From the NCBI GenBank assembly GCA_900239685.1, contig OENT01000038.1, positions 186,001 to 250,000 on the forward strand: DNA of 64,000 nucleotides, written 5' to 3'. Below the pieces are notes generated by a model that saw only the letters and a program-made list of their open reading frames with translations, had not been told where the DNA came from and searched no databases. The position numbers and the translations under genes were made by a program. Numbering within the stretch: the first letter of the stretch is position 1; each line of letters opens with the position of its first letter. This document shows positions 12,700 to 24,666 of the stretch, piece after piece. Source of the stretch: Rotaria macrura. Its lineage: Eukaryota; Rotifera; Eurotatoria; Philodinida; Philodinidae.

Positions 12700-13980
12700 A
12701 AGCTATTGGAAATCGGATATGTTGGATGATGAAGGAACCAAGGCAGAAACTTAATTGCATTTACTTATTATATTGTCAAGGAAGAAATTCATTCCATCGA
12801 TGCACGTTATAGAGATGTATGTTCGATGCATTATCTATTGATTTGGAGTTCTATTTTGAAATTGAAAAGGCCCAAGAATGAGTAAAGAAGATCTGCCATA
12901 TGTCATCCTTGTGTTACAAAGCATTTGAGTAGTTTATTGAACCTCTGAAAATTGCTGGAATGGGATGAGTTTGGTGTAGAATTAGAAGAAGTTCAGAACT
13001 TGGGTATGATATTCAGGTTCAAATTTTCGACATATTCAATATCTGATAAAAAAGCAGCTGGATAAATAACTGAATTGGTTGAAGAGCAAAGGAAACAAGC
13101 TGAAAAATTTATCATCTACTCCGTATGTTTGCCATCGATCGGCTGTAAATATCCGTTTTCTGATGGAAATACTGTTAATTCAAAGTTGTGATCTCAAAGG
13201 CTTCAGTCGAAGCTTGAGGAGCATTTTGAACTAGCCAACCACAAGAGCAGATAAAGAGATATGTAGTATCAGCAATCAAACATCGGCTCAAGTCATCATT
13301 ACATTTCTAAACTATTGTAACTGCAAGTAATTGAGAGTGAGCCTTTCTCCTATGGTGTTCATCAAATCCGAGTAGCAAATCTTTATGCACCGAACAAGTG
13401 GTTCAGATCACCTGATAATTCGCATAGGCATTGCTGTAAATGTTTAGAAGGAAGCAACCTGCAACAAATTGAGAAATAGAAGTAATTCAGTAAGCCACCT
13501 ACTGTGTGAAAACTCTTAAATGAATCAAAAAAGACAAGGAATAGGAGAAAGTTTATTATACTCCAAATACCTAGTCATCAGTGAAGCTGCCTTGTCTGAA
13601 CCTACCCTAAGTTCCTTTAGGTTCGACACTATTCGTAGCTGTTACGCAGATTCGTTGGGTATATCCCTTTATCATTATTAGCATGGATGATTGATGCAGA
13701 AAGTATTTGGGAATTTTTTATAATCATAGAGAACTGTGAGATTTTTGTTTTTTGAACTACTGTGTTGTAGGTAGAACAAGAAAGTCACTTATCCTAGATT
13801 CAATGAATAAGTGTGCTAATCGGCAGATGGTAACCAGTATGTTGATCACTTCTAAGAATAGAGGTAGGCACTATTCCAGGTGCATAACTCCTATATCGTA
13901 TCCGATGGATGCAACTTATGTTCTTTATTAGGTGCTAATGAGTACCAATGTGGTATTGGCACAGGCGAATCAAAATCTCA
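12700..13980. pseudogene. Less AT-rich stretch with broken frames, probable decayed gene or element
   Basis: Composition is visibly richer in G and C than the flanks. Several coding-like runs of 40-50 codons on the plus strand are interrupted by stops and frame changes (for example about 13070-13190 and 13330-13480). No splice-consistent chain could be built. The product is not recognised, so I cannot say whether this is a host pseudogene or a dead transposable element. Confidence 0.25.
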
Positions 13981-14657
13981 CATGAGATAGGTTACATTAC
14001 ATATCACATTTGTATCCAGTTCGAATACCAAGATATCAATCGCAAGATTCAGTATTAAAATAAATATCATAGATATATTCTTAAGAATTTTACGACAGTA
14101 ACCAATCTTGATGAGAAACTCCAAAATACAAACACATTTTTGTGTGTAGAAAAATATTAAATATGAATAATTAAACATCAGAAAAAATAAGTGCAAATAA
14201 TTATAAGAAATCATTAATAAGACATTGATAGTCGTCATAAATCATTTTCATAAAAAATTTAATATGACATCTTATTGCTCTATACTTGAAAACAGGTTAC
14301 AACCGAATCATTCGGCTTATATAATGCTGTTACAAAGATAGAACATCAATCGATAACAATATTTAGTCATTTGAATTTTCAACCTGATCAATCAAAAGCA
14401 TTTCTTTGTTGTTCTTCTTCTTCTTCTTTATATCCCTTTATCGTTCTAGTTAAGAAAGTAATAGAGTATCGAGACATTTGTGTTGATACCACGATGTCGT
14501 TTAAAACTTAAATGAATACTTGTGCCAAAAATTTCTACAGTGCTTTGGTGATAATCTTCTAGGCTTTCTTGTTATCAAATAACGGAATTTAAGCATGGAA
14601 TTCTTTTTTTTAAATAAATCATCACGAAATAATTATCGATTATTTTTCAATGACACT

Positions 14658-15537
14658 TTATATTAGTCGTCCTTTTTTGTGTAAAAACCACATTGTACCA
14701 AACATCAATGATGCCTCTTTGGCTTTTGTTTCGTCAAAGAGAAATGGATAGAGTTTGTCGACAGAAATTTCCTCTATGGCAATAACTGTAGATAAATAAA
14801 GAGATAAAAATGAAAACAATAGTAATGTTGTTGTTTTTGTAAGAAAAAAACTTAACTAACATTCATTTTCGGACCAATTTCCACCACCCGTATTTGTTTT
14901 CATATCATTTGTAACTTCAACATAAAACAACTCTTGAAATGCTCCAACTGAACCAACACCTGTTCGATATTTTGCTACAGATTCAATCGTATTGATGTCA
15001 ACTGAATAGCCGCATTCTTCGAGTAATTCAACTTGTGCATGTTCTTTATTGGATAAATGTTTTTTATCAACGATTCCCGCACAAAATTCATACGTAACAG
15101 CAGACTTAGGATCTTGTTTTGTAAAATCAATACTAGCTACAGATGCAGCATCTTGTGAATTTTTACCATTCATAGCATGAACAGCTGCACGAAATTGACG
15201 AACAAATACAAGAGCATCCGTTGATCGATTATAAACAATGATAACAACAGAATTCTAGAATCAAATACCATGAAAAGATAGTGTCTAACGTAAACGAGAA
15301 TCAATTATCAATTTTTGTTTCCCTTACATGCGAATCAATAGCATCCCATATACGTTTTACAGGATTATTCTTATGTTCATCGATAAATGTAGCCCGAAAC
15401 GGATGAACATAGCCAGAATTAGTAGGTAAATCTCCTATTTGAAAATCTTTTATTCGACACAAATCTTCATCAGTCAAAGGAATGTGTTGAATTGGATTTG
15501 TCATGTGTCCTTGTTCTTCGTTTTTATTCTCAGACAT
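14658..15537 (-). CDS. NUDT14: Nudix hydrolase, NUDT14-like (UDP-sugar diphosphatase)
   Basis: Predicted to hydrolyse UDP-glucose and related nucleoside-diphosphate sugars to UMP and sugar-1-phosphate, with Mg2+, in the cytosol. Three exons on the minus strand: 15537-15328, 15254-14861 and 14785-14658, joined by gtaagg...ctag and gttagt...acag introns (73 and 75 bp). Phases match and give 243 residues; the mammalian NUDT14 is slightly shorter. The start of the fold reads KRIWDAIDSH then an IIVYN beta strand and FVRQFR, as in NUDT14. The Nudix helix follows AGIVDK and reads VELLEECGY, keeping the metal-binding EE and the conserved Gly, but the usual Arg/Lys of the REUxEE motif is Val. The TGGG loop and the MFGTMWFL C-terminus also match the family. 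The ATG at 15535-15537 is the first in frame. ADP-sugar-type Nudix enzymes are the alternative, but the overall order of motifs favours NUDT14. Confidence 0.85.
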
Positions 15538-18500
15538 GGTTCAAAATCAGAAAATAGAAATATGGTTTTAGTTCCGACTTCACCTTAGGCAACTACGATA
15601 ATGACTCACGGTGTAGAACGAATGGTTATTATGTCAACCAATCCTTCAATAAAGTTCTTATGCATTTTCAATGCAAAGACACCGTAGAAAAAACAACAGT
15701 TTTCTTAATATTTAATTGGTACGAGTAATGCTGTGTTAGACGAATAGTTCTATCCGATCACTTCAAAAAATAAACAGCATATAGACTACTTTCAGAATTG
15801 ATTCATTATTCATGTCATATTCCAGATTTTATTTTTTGCATTGTCCAATTCGGGAGGCACGAACTCGATAAGATATAGTATTATAGAATATTTTTATTGC
15901 GAAAAGATTTCAAATAAAAAAATGGCATTTTTTATTGACATTTAATGATCCTTTTTCTATTTTTACCATGCACCAAATGATATGCGTTGACGCTAGAAAT
16001 ACAATTAGTGTAAATGGACAGCCTATGAAAATAGCTTTGCGAATGTGAGGATGTCTCTGAATGTGTCTATTGATTTTTGATCACTTGTCGATGTCAAAAA
16101 TTAAATATTCCTCAAAGACGAATTACGAAGAAGAATATCGAAATGTGTTCTTTTCGAATTCATTCTATCAATTCATTGAATTTTTGTAATTCTTGACCGA
16201 ACTCGGCCCATAGTTCGTCACCACGACGATTAAAACCACACGAATTCAGAGTTTATAAAAAAACCCAAAACTATAGATAATAGTCATACTCCTATCATCA
16301 TAAGAGAACGAAATGCTTGAACCGAGCTGTAACGGACATAAGAGTTTTATCTAAGTATCTGTAAAGAACATATGTCTTCAACGATGAATGATTAAGTGAG
16401 AAGGGGCCAGTCTTTAAGACCGAAAATCATTGAGTCAAGTTTCAGATGAGAATCACAAGATATTATTATTTTAATCTTGAAACTATTCTAGACTGTATGT
16501 AACAAGAGAGAAATTGAAAAATTAAGTGCGATTCTATGTACAAATATGAATTTATAAAACTTCAGCGTCGATTCTGTTTTAAATTATATATTCAATGTAA
16601 GCATTTGTCATAGTAGAAAAATTATGAATCATTATGTACACTGAGATTTATACTACTTACCAAGCAAATTTTCTCATTCAAGATTCAATACAAATTGAGA
16701 AAAAGGTTCGCTTTATTTTTGAACCATTCAGATGTAAAAGAATCTATCAAGATTCATTGGTTCTCAGTTCGAATTAAAATAGAATCAATATTTCTTTCTA
16801 GAATAGCATTGACTTGAAAGTTTTTACTTCATTTATTTCTACCCAGTGAAAAATCCCTCTGATTTTAATCGAATTATTTTGCAACAAAAGCAAAATTGAA
16901 ATCGATTGATAATTTTGATCATGACGTAACCATTATGTGAAACCGTTACTCATTCAGTGGGAAATTTTCGGATTAAAATTGATTATTTTGCAACAAAAGC
17001 GAAATAATCAATTGATTTTAAATCTTGATTTTGTTGCAGAATAATTCAATTAAAATCAGAGGAAATTTTTCATGAGATATATGATGAATATTTTCGAATA
17101 TTGTAAATTTTGATCACTGAATATTTTGCTTAGTTATTCTTCTATTTTTTCGAATGCTTCAAAATAATTGTTATTTTTTTTTCGAATCTCATAGATGCGT
17201 GCAGTCATAATCTAGTTTTTGTGTTTCTATGCATAGTTAACTACCATTTAATTCGATTCAATATTTATGGGTTCTGTAGATCATAATGTAACAGCAACTG
17301 AAAAATGCCAACGCAGACAGGAAAAAACCAACCTTTGTCATGTTTTTGTTCTTTTTCTACAAGAGAAAGTAAATAAAACAATGAAAAAAGAATGTACCCG
17401 TTAAATTATGGTATATCATTTTTAAATATTACAAGAAACTCTGACATGTTAGTAGCAAAATATAAGGTAAATGACGTCGTTCTATTTTTATGATTTATTA
17501 AAGCACAAGAGGCAATTTGCTGAGTCATATCCGTACTGTTACTATGCAAGCAATAATGACTGGATACTCAAAGTGCCTCCTAACCGATTTATTATAATAA
17601 ATTTATTTTATGAAAGAAACAAATAAATTATGCATATGAAAAAATTATCATTCAAACCGATTTGTAATGTTTCCGTTAGAAGTCGTTAGTGATTTGCGGA
17701 TCTCTACAACAAAATTTACATTAAAGTAAATAGTTGCAATGTTTATTCGAGATAAGATTATATAGAAATGTTTACAAGAAACTGAAAAAGCAAACGTTTC
17801 TTTTGTTGCCATCTACAAAAATATTCCATGTTCAACAATTCGAGTCTTTAATTTTTTACAATATTTTTTTTTAAGGAAACTTACGTACGAGTTTATCCAA
17901 TGTACCATCACAAAGAGCTCATCTGTTATAATGTATAGTTTGTGAGTGTTCACATAAGTTATGATCAATAATTTGTTGTATCTTTTCTAAGACCCCTTGA
18001 AAAACGTCTATTCGACCACACTGCAAAACTTCTTGCATGAACTGACATCATCATTTGTACTGTATAGCAGTATAGATAATTTGCATTCTTCTTTATCAGT
18101 CGCAAAGAAAGAAAAAACGTAGATCCTGATTCAATCGATCATAAAACAACTGAGAAGACGAATGCTTCCTAAACACATTCGATACAAGATATATTTAAGT
18201 TTAGCAGAGCCACGCGTATTCGACTCAATGGTATTTTGAGCTTTATGTCATGTACTTAGAGAAAAAAAGACCCATACGTGTCTCAACGAACATATGTTTT
18301 TAATAGCATACACTAGTTCGCTTGAAGTTCGTGTGAGATGGTTTTTTCCTTGGTTATTGAGAGGACAACTTTTGTAATCACGACATAAAGTTTGAATTTC
18401 ATACACATGCAAACAAAACAGAACGATTGTTTTTTGTAGGCAGTCAATAGATCGAACATTATTTAGATCATTATCAGCTATTTTTCTAGGAAAATGCAGG

Positions 18501-19949
18501 ATTATTGCAAGCAACACATTTTTTTGGAAAGCTTCAACAAGACATTTTCACAGATTTATTTGAATGATTCCATGAACCATTATACTATAGTGTGGGATAG
18601 GATGAAAAAAAACGTGACAGGGAATTAAAAAATGGAAAGCAAGAAAACAAGAAAATCTCAATAAAGAAATTGTTGAACTTTTAATTTTTATGTTGTATGA
18701 TCTAACTTGTGAAAAGTGATGATGAGATGATCGATTGATTCGCTATGGTTGTTATTGCTGTTGGAATATTGAAATCTTGAAGTTGCTTGTTAAAGTGAGC
18801 TTTTGAACATTTGTCTTAAATGGGAGATGGTGTTAAATTGACCAATGTTTGCAATAAAAGTGGACAGACACTGATCAAATTTCTAAGAATTTTATTGTAT
18901 GTGATTTACATTTGTTTCCATGGTAACTTGTTGATTGCTGCCATTGACCACCATTTGAAAAGCAAATTGTATATATCGAGGATTTTCTTTCCATTGCTGT
19001 CAAAATTTAAAAAAAAGGTAAGACTAATCCTAGATACTATTTAATACTCTATGAATTGGTGGTCTTCATCTAGATTTTTAATCAAAACATAATACATAGA
19101 AGTCTTAAAGCAGAGTTCATAGTTTTTCTATTACAATTTCAATTTTTATTTCTACTAGTTGTTTATAATCTGTCTGTGGATGATGATTGAAATAATTCAT
19201 ATGAATTTCGGTGATTCTGATTCATAGAGTTGCATGCTTTACACTGTTCATGAAACATATATATCGATGCTTGTCCACGATTGTTAACGTTTATAATTGT
19301 ATATGATGATGTACGATCATAGAACTTTTCCATTAGTAAGAACGTGACACATCGTATATGCACGGATAGTCGCAGCAGCAGTAGTCATCTTCAAGCTATA
19401 CTAATCCCAAAGAAAAGCTGTTTAAATAGCATGTATAGTAACTCTATAGAGTTTCTCGATTTTTCAAGTGGAATAAAACAAAGAGTGTAAGCTATGGAAA
19501 CGATGATGATGATTATGCGGTTTTTAGATCAAGTCCTTTCAAACTTATTACAAACTCAAGCTTAGGTTTGATATTAAAAAATGGCTTAGTAAATATGTTC
19601 GTTGAATAAGAGTTTCCTGTACATCCCTTTTGATAAATATGACTATCTAGATGATACATTAATTGATCGGACACTATTTCATGTTATGAAGTATTCTTCA
19701 TATTATCTAACAGGTGAATCATTCCTTACTTTTAGAACATCAGCGTAGTTTTGACCTTATTTATAAATATGTATTTGTCTTTAGACATGCTACTGAAATA
19801 ATTTCAAAAAGATATTTTTCCTTGTGCAATTTTCTTTTCACGCATTTCTTTGATTAAGTATCTTTTTTCGTTGTACAGTCATAATGTTTTCTTAAAAATA
19901 ACCTTTTGAGGCACAATATTATTACAATAATATCTAATACAAAATCAAG
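15538..19949. other. Gene-poor spacer with one foldback element
   Basis: AT-rich DNA without a supported gene. It contains the inverted-repeat element at 16847-17074. Short minus-strand frames at 18248-18517 and 19163-19363 look coding-like in places, but I found no splice-consistent model. A plus-strand 23-codon frame near 19498 might be part of an upstream exon of the next gene; this is unresolved. Confidence 0.45.
16847..17074. mobile_element. MITE-like foldback element
   Basis: About 44 bp at 16847-16890 (beginning TGAAAAATCCCTCTGATTTT) recurs as an imperfect reverse complement at 17027-17074, with three or four differences. A third related copy in direct orientation, centred on TTTTGCAACAAAAGC, lies at about 16965-17012. 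The core contains no reading frame. Terminal inverted repeats around a short non-coding centre indicate a non-autonomous DNA transposon or foldback repeat. I could not define a target-site duplication, so the superfamily is unknown. Confidence 0.6.
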
Positions 19950-20970
19950 ATCCGGAAGAAAGATCAACTTTAAGACATCCAATCTCACAATCACTTGCGG
20001 GATGGCATAATCCCGTTACATTGGGTAACAACTTTTCTCCGTCAGAATACAAAGTGTATCGGCATCATCTTATCGATTATCTCTCACACAGATTCCACGT
20101 GCGTTACCCCTAGGGTATCGACTTCGATACTCTAAAATATAACTATTTGTTAAAAGTTGAGGAATTCAAGTTGTTTTGATGAATATGCCGTTACTGTGGA
20201 AACGATCAATAGTATGAATCCAATTCTTATTCCAAAGCGGACAGAACATGAATCGATATCTGTAGGATACGCTATTCACCGTCTGATTGCGATCTTCTTG
20301 AAATGGTACACCTATATACGTTTATTCAATTTTATAATGCCATTGAATATGCTGCAGATAAAATATACTTATACCGCCAGCACTTTTGATGTGAGAAACA
20401 ATTCCGAATGATTTCGACACAAGTACAAATCCATAGTTTTCCATACGTAGTTCAATTTTCATCAGGAAACAATCAATTTATCGTATCGATTACTACTGAT
20501 TAAAAATAGTTCTTCACGTCGTAACTACGTAGCGTCACGTCAAGAAAATTTCACCCTCACAAATCTACGGAGAGTCAGTACGTTTCAATCGGTATGCACA
20601 AATTTGGAAATTTTTCTTTCTACGAAGCACTTCTCACTAGATGAAGACATTGCTTCGATTGGTGAAACGAATCATGTTCTTAATATTCATTGGACTCTTC
20701 AACGGAACCTTGACGATAGGCAACTCTACCCTCATGGTGATGTACCAAAACAAATGAAATTTCTCAACTTTGAACATCTGATTATATGTAAGGGCATCGA
20801 AGTAGCTAAGCTGAGGGTAATACATCGAAATAAACTTGATGAGTTTTATGACGTTGGAATCTCGATAACCAGTGTAAAGGTATTATGACATACATCTACG
20901 TTTCGTGTATATTCAGGAGGGTTTTGACCATGCATTATTTGAATACTTTCGGAACTATATCTCTGGATGA
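19950..20970 (+). CDS. Unrecognised multi-exon gene (at least four exons), 5' end missing
   Basis: No family recognised. Four open segments join with perfectly matching phase: 19950-20098 (donor gtgcgt), 20157-20390 (acceptor aaaag, donor gtgaga), 20466-20879 (acceptor catcag, donor gtatta) and 20917-20970 (acceptor ttcag, TGA). The introns between them are 58, 75 and 37 bp. The three internal junctions are all phase 0 and the joined frame runs about 283 codons without a stop, which is unlikely by chance at this AT content. The first segment must continue a codon from an upstream exon that I could not find. Visible features are a YRHHLIDYLSHRFH stretch, a Ser/Arg-rich SSSRRNYVASR stretch and a C-terminal acidic/hydrophobic end; there is no signal peptide or clear membrane segment. 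The last intron is short (37 bp), so the final exon could instead be the one starting at 21391, making one longer gene with the next entry. Confidence 0.5.
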
Positions 20971-21396
20971 AAATATTTTAAGATGCTTCTAAGGGAAAAA
21001 CTATCAAACTTTTAATTTCAAAGGCAAGAATAAGAACGCCTCAAGTCAAGGGAAAATGGAGTTTTTTCTTTTTCTATGAAATAATTGTATCGCTCTAAGG
21101 TTTTCTGGTAGCTATGCTATGAATAGCAATTGAAATCTCCCCTGTTTTCTGTTATATAACGTAGATATTCATTTAGAACTCTTTGACTTGTATTGAACCA
21201 CGAAAATGTTTACAACAATGGGTTTGCTCGATTTTTGAACTATTGTATGTTTCAAGACGTTTTTTACTATACAGTCAAGATGAAAGTTATGCACTCTGTT
21301 TTTCTCATCGATGAATTTAAGGAACTACTTTCTTGTTGTTTCAGATATAAACACCAAAGTTTAAAATCAGTCAAGATCTGCTGATTACAGTCAAAT

Positions 21397-21990
21397 ATGT
21401 CCCATTATGAACCAGTGAACCATGTAGAGCATTCTGCTCTAATTCCGACACATGATAATACGTGGCAACTTCTTAGTCAAATGAGAGATGCCAGAGAAAA
21501 TATGGCTATAGTACAACCGGCTGTTGTCCCGTTTGACGCAGTCCAGCTAAATGTAACGTTCATTATATTCTGACAAAGAAGTTCTTTATTCGACAGTTGC
21601 TTGTATTGATACAGGTCCTGAATGTAGCGGTTCCTGAGACGCGTGGCATGTCTAATGCAACAGAAAACGGAGTAGATAAATACTTTCTATTAATCGAATT
21701 GGTTTGCTTGTTTACTATAATTCATATTTTGCATTTAGACTATGGTTCATGGTTCAAATCAAGCGGATGATATGATTGGAGAAATCCAGATCTCGATAGA
21801 GTCAAAAGTATATATTCACTGAAATTTTTTTGCATGAAAATTTTCACTTTCATTTCTAGGAACATGACTATGCAGCAGATCTTGACACAAGCTGGATAGA
21901 TAATAAAGCTGTTGTAAGTAGAATCGTATGTTTACTCTCATTTTCGAATGCTAATAACATTAAATATTTCAGCTAAATCCTATTCATTAG
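21397..21990 (+). CDS. Small unrecognised five-exon gene, all introns phase 0
   Basis: Exons 21397-21552, 21615-21671, 21739-21807, 21860-21913 and 21973-21990 (TAG) have standard GT-AG borders (gtaacg/acag, gtagat/ttag, gtatat/ctag, gtaagt/tcag). Every junction falls between codons, giving 117 residues. The chance of four in-phase junctions around such short exons is small, so I regard it as a real coding sequence. The protein is acidic and rich in His/Asn/Asp/Val, with no cysteine, signal peptide or membrane segment; no domain is recognised. An acceptor (ttacag) ends at 21390 and two further in-frame codons precede the ATG. The coding region could therefore start upstream, and this may be the 3' part of the gene at 19950-20970 rather than a separate gene. 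Confidence 0.55.
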
Positions 21991-22271
21991 GACTATATTC
22001 CAATTATTTAATTTAATACCCTTTTTGCATTCCAAGTTCTGAAGGGGCTCAACCGCCTTTTCAATACTTAAATATTTTATCGCCTTTCTCTTTTTTGTTG
22101 TTTTCTTTTTACGTGCTTCTTGCTCCCATCGGTATAGTATAAAACCTTCTGTCTTCTAATTGAGCTGTGCAGAGCGGTCTTTTGATAGCTTTCGCTCGGA
22201 GTACCACCTCGAGAAGTCAGTAAGAACTTGAAACTAGGATTTGATTGATTAAATTTAGTATAAAGAGTTTT

Positions 22272-22510
22272 CTACTGAACGCTTTTACCAGCACTAACAG
22301 CATAGATGAAGCCACTAAATTCTATCATCATATTCCTGCTTTCAGGCTCTTTTTTTGGCCCTAAATTAATTTTAATCAAGGGGTTAAAGTATCCGACATG
22401 GGTCAAATTTATTGTAACCCGGAGCGATCTGACTTTATAAATGCTTTGACCGATCCAATCTGACCAGGCCCGTGCCGGACACTGACGTCTTGCCAGCACT
22501 CCGTGAGGGG
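22272..22510 (-). other. GC-richer patch with a 75-codon minus-strand frame, unidentified
   Basis: The patch is clearly less AT-rich than its flanks and contains one open frame on the minus strand (22499-22272) rich in Arg, Lys, Ser and Ile. I found no splice-consistent neighbours and no recognisable domain. It could be part of a mobile-element remnant or an isolated exon. Confidence 0.2.
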
Positions 22511-23874
22511 TTTCTAATTTCCAGTCTTGATTCCTTATATCAAAGCTATACGAAACTAATTGATTCTATTTTCCAAAGGAAAATTGATTCATTATAGCCT
22601 ACGGGCACTTTCTAAATGATGTCAAGATAAAAAGGATTTCTGCCAATCGCAAGTTGGTCTTTTGTCCACCTACCAGAGCAGTATGGAATTTACCTGACTG
22701 ATGACATACATACAAATTATGTGTTCTATCATGCGAGAATAGACTAATTAAGTACTATGTATCGCTGATTAAACTGTATCACTCATATACTCATTTGAGA
22801 TGTCAATATAGTCAGTTTCCGACTGTTATTATTGGTGGTGGTCATTTGCTTGCTCGTGATACATTGGTCATTTTTGTTAAGTGAAAGCACTTAATATATA
22901 ATTACTATTGACAACGGCCATATCCCATAAAATTTGGGAATTTGAACACAAATGTTGTCTTAATTAAGACAACTTTAACACTTATTGACTACAGATTATA
23001 TGCAAAAATCTGTTGTTCAAATTTAAAAATTAGTACTACTACATCGATGCTCGTCATGATGTAGAGTACTGTTCATGAATGAGACTATGGCAGAAGATCT
23101 TTAGTGGTACGATTGCTATCGGGTAATCTACGATCATTGAAAGTGCTCTTGGTTTGTAAGCTGAGATATAACTGATCAACATGTAGTTGAAGTTGATACA
23201 CACTTCGTAGAGTTCTAGAGTTAATCGAAATAATCCTTGTTGACAAGAAGGTTCCTTGTACCTTGGCACCTCAGCAGTATGGTGTTCATCCCGGTGCGCT
23301 AAGCAGTATTTTTTTCCTCAATATTTTTGTGTTCACTTTCGTCTGTCCCGACAATTTTATTTTATTGCTCGTCTTTTCTTTATAACTTGTTTTGTGTTTC
23401 GATGTTGTAATTCTCATTATATTATGCCTTGTATTATACATTCTGTGATACTAAAATTGTTCATTACTTGTTGCTAACATGAAATGTTCCCTACGATTTA
23501 CTGTTCATATATGTTTACATTCTTGTTATAAACAACATTTGTATGTTAATTTTATTTTCATAACTCATTATACAATAAATATTCATTGTCAACGAATTCC
23601 AAGCCATAGAAAACCAAATAACACGGTTCCATATATAAAAGCACAGTAACAAATGACAGTTTCATAAGTGATTTTTAGATGTGTTGATCTTTTAGTTTTA
23701 TAACACTAATGACAATAATACATTATCCCTTCCAGTCGTTTAGAATTGTTTTCTCATCAAGTTCAAATGGTATCTTACCTGTACGAAACATATGATAGGG
23801 AATTAGAATTTGAGGCAGATTCACTTTCTTTAAAAAAATGAATTTGTGGCAAAATGGTTATCTATATGTTGAAT

Positions 23875-24003
23875 GGGGAGAGAGAGAGAGAAAGTGTGAC
23901 TGAGGGTGTGAGGGGGAGAGAGTGAATGCGTGGGGAACAAAATGTGGGTAATTTCTCTCTCCCCCCCCCCTTTTTACGTACTCTCTCTCAGTAAGAGAGA
24001 TGT
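23875..24003. repeat. (GA)n / poly-C / (CT)n low-complexity tract
   Basis: A (GA)n run at about 23875-23893 is followed by a G/A-rich stretch to 23930, then CTCTCT plus a run of about ten C at 23955-23970. A CTCTCTC...GAGAGA mini-hairpin follows at about 23980-24000. This is simple-sequence DNA without coding potential. Confidence 0.85.
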
Positions 24004-24666
24004 GTCGTTTCTAAATGGTTAAACTACCATACCACTACACCGTTATAAATAGTGGTATACCGTTGTAGCGGTATAAGCGTTTTGAATTTGCGACCAATTC
24101 AAATTCCACAACAGATCAATTTAGCAACATCTATTTTAGAAAAAATTTCGATGCAAACTTTACATTAGTTGCTTAGTATACACGTCAGAATCACATAGTC
24201 ATATTATGAAACAATACAAAATTGATTTTGTACTTGTAAGAATTTGTCGGTTTTAGAGAAACAATTAGTAGAAACACAAAATAGCTTTCCCTATGCACCG
24301 TTCCATTTGCAAACAAAGACTTCGATGTAATTCATAAAGACTCTTATTTTATGAAATTTAAGAGGTAAACAGTCAACCGAAGATCATCCTCTGAGGACAA
24401 AGTTTTGCTCGTAAATTTTGTTTTTAGCCAAGAGAGAGAACAAAATATCAAAAGACAACCTTTTTTTCGTTCTTCTGTCCCACAATGGGAGAGTGTGTAA
24501 AGTTAAATAGTTGATGAAACTCTCCATATTCTACTTCATTCTAATTTTATAACAGCATCGAAGACTGCTGAAGACAATTGCAGCAAAATTACAAATTTTT
24601 TCAGGTTGCAACGATATATTTATTCTGTCTGGGAAGAAATTTTGATTTGATAAATCATTTTTTAAA

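Larger units (their letters stand above)
6490..14657. other. Long gene-poor region with weak coding remnants
   Basis: About 8 kb of AT-rich DNA without a confidently supported gene. Three sub-regions stand out and are listed separately: a short frame with one internal TGA at 8139-8273, coding-like segments on the minus strand at 9890-10432, and a less AT-rich stretch with broken frames at 12700-13980. The remainder shows only short random open frames. Confidence 0.45.
21991..24666. other. Intergenic, with GC-richer patch and microsatellites
   Basis: Mostly AT-rich. It holds an unexplained GC-richer patch at 22272-22510 and a purine-rich/(GA)n and poly-C tract at 23875-24000, listed separately. 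A short tRNA-like fragment lies at about 24010-24115. No supported gene. Confidence 0.45.

Noticed and set aside
20592-20641. Possible intron (gtatgc...cactag) within the large exon of the 19950-20970 gene
   Set aside because: Splicing it would shift into a frame that stops soon, whereas the unspliced frame stays open for 138 codons.
24010-24115. Possible tRNA or tRNA-derived SINE (A-box-like ATGGTTAAACTACC and B-box-like AATTCAAATTCC)
   Set aside because: The acceptor stem cannot be closed and both boxes deviate from consensus. A local inverted repeat (ATACCACTA / TAGTGGTAT) explains the structure as well.
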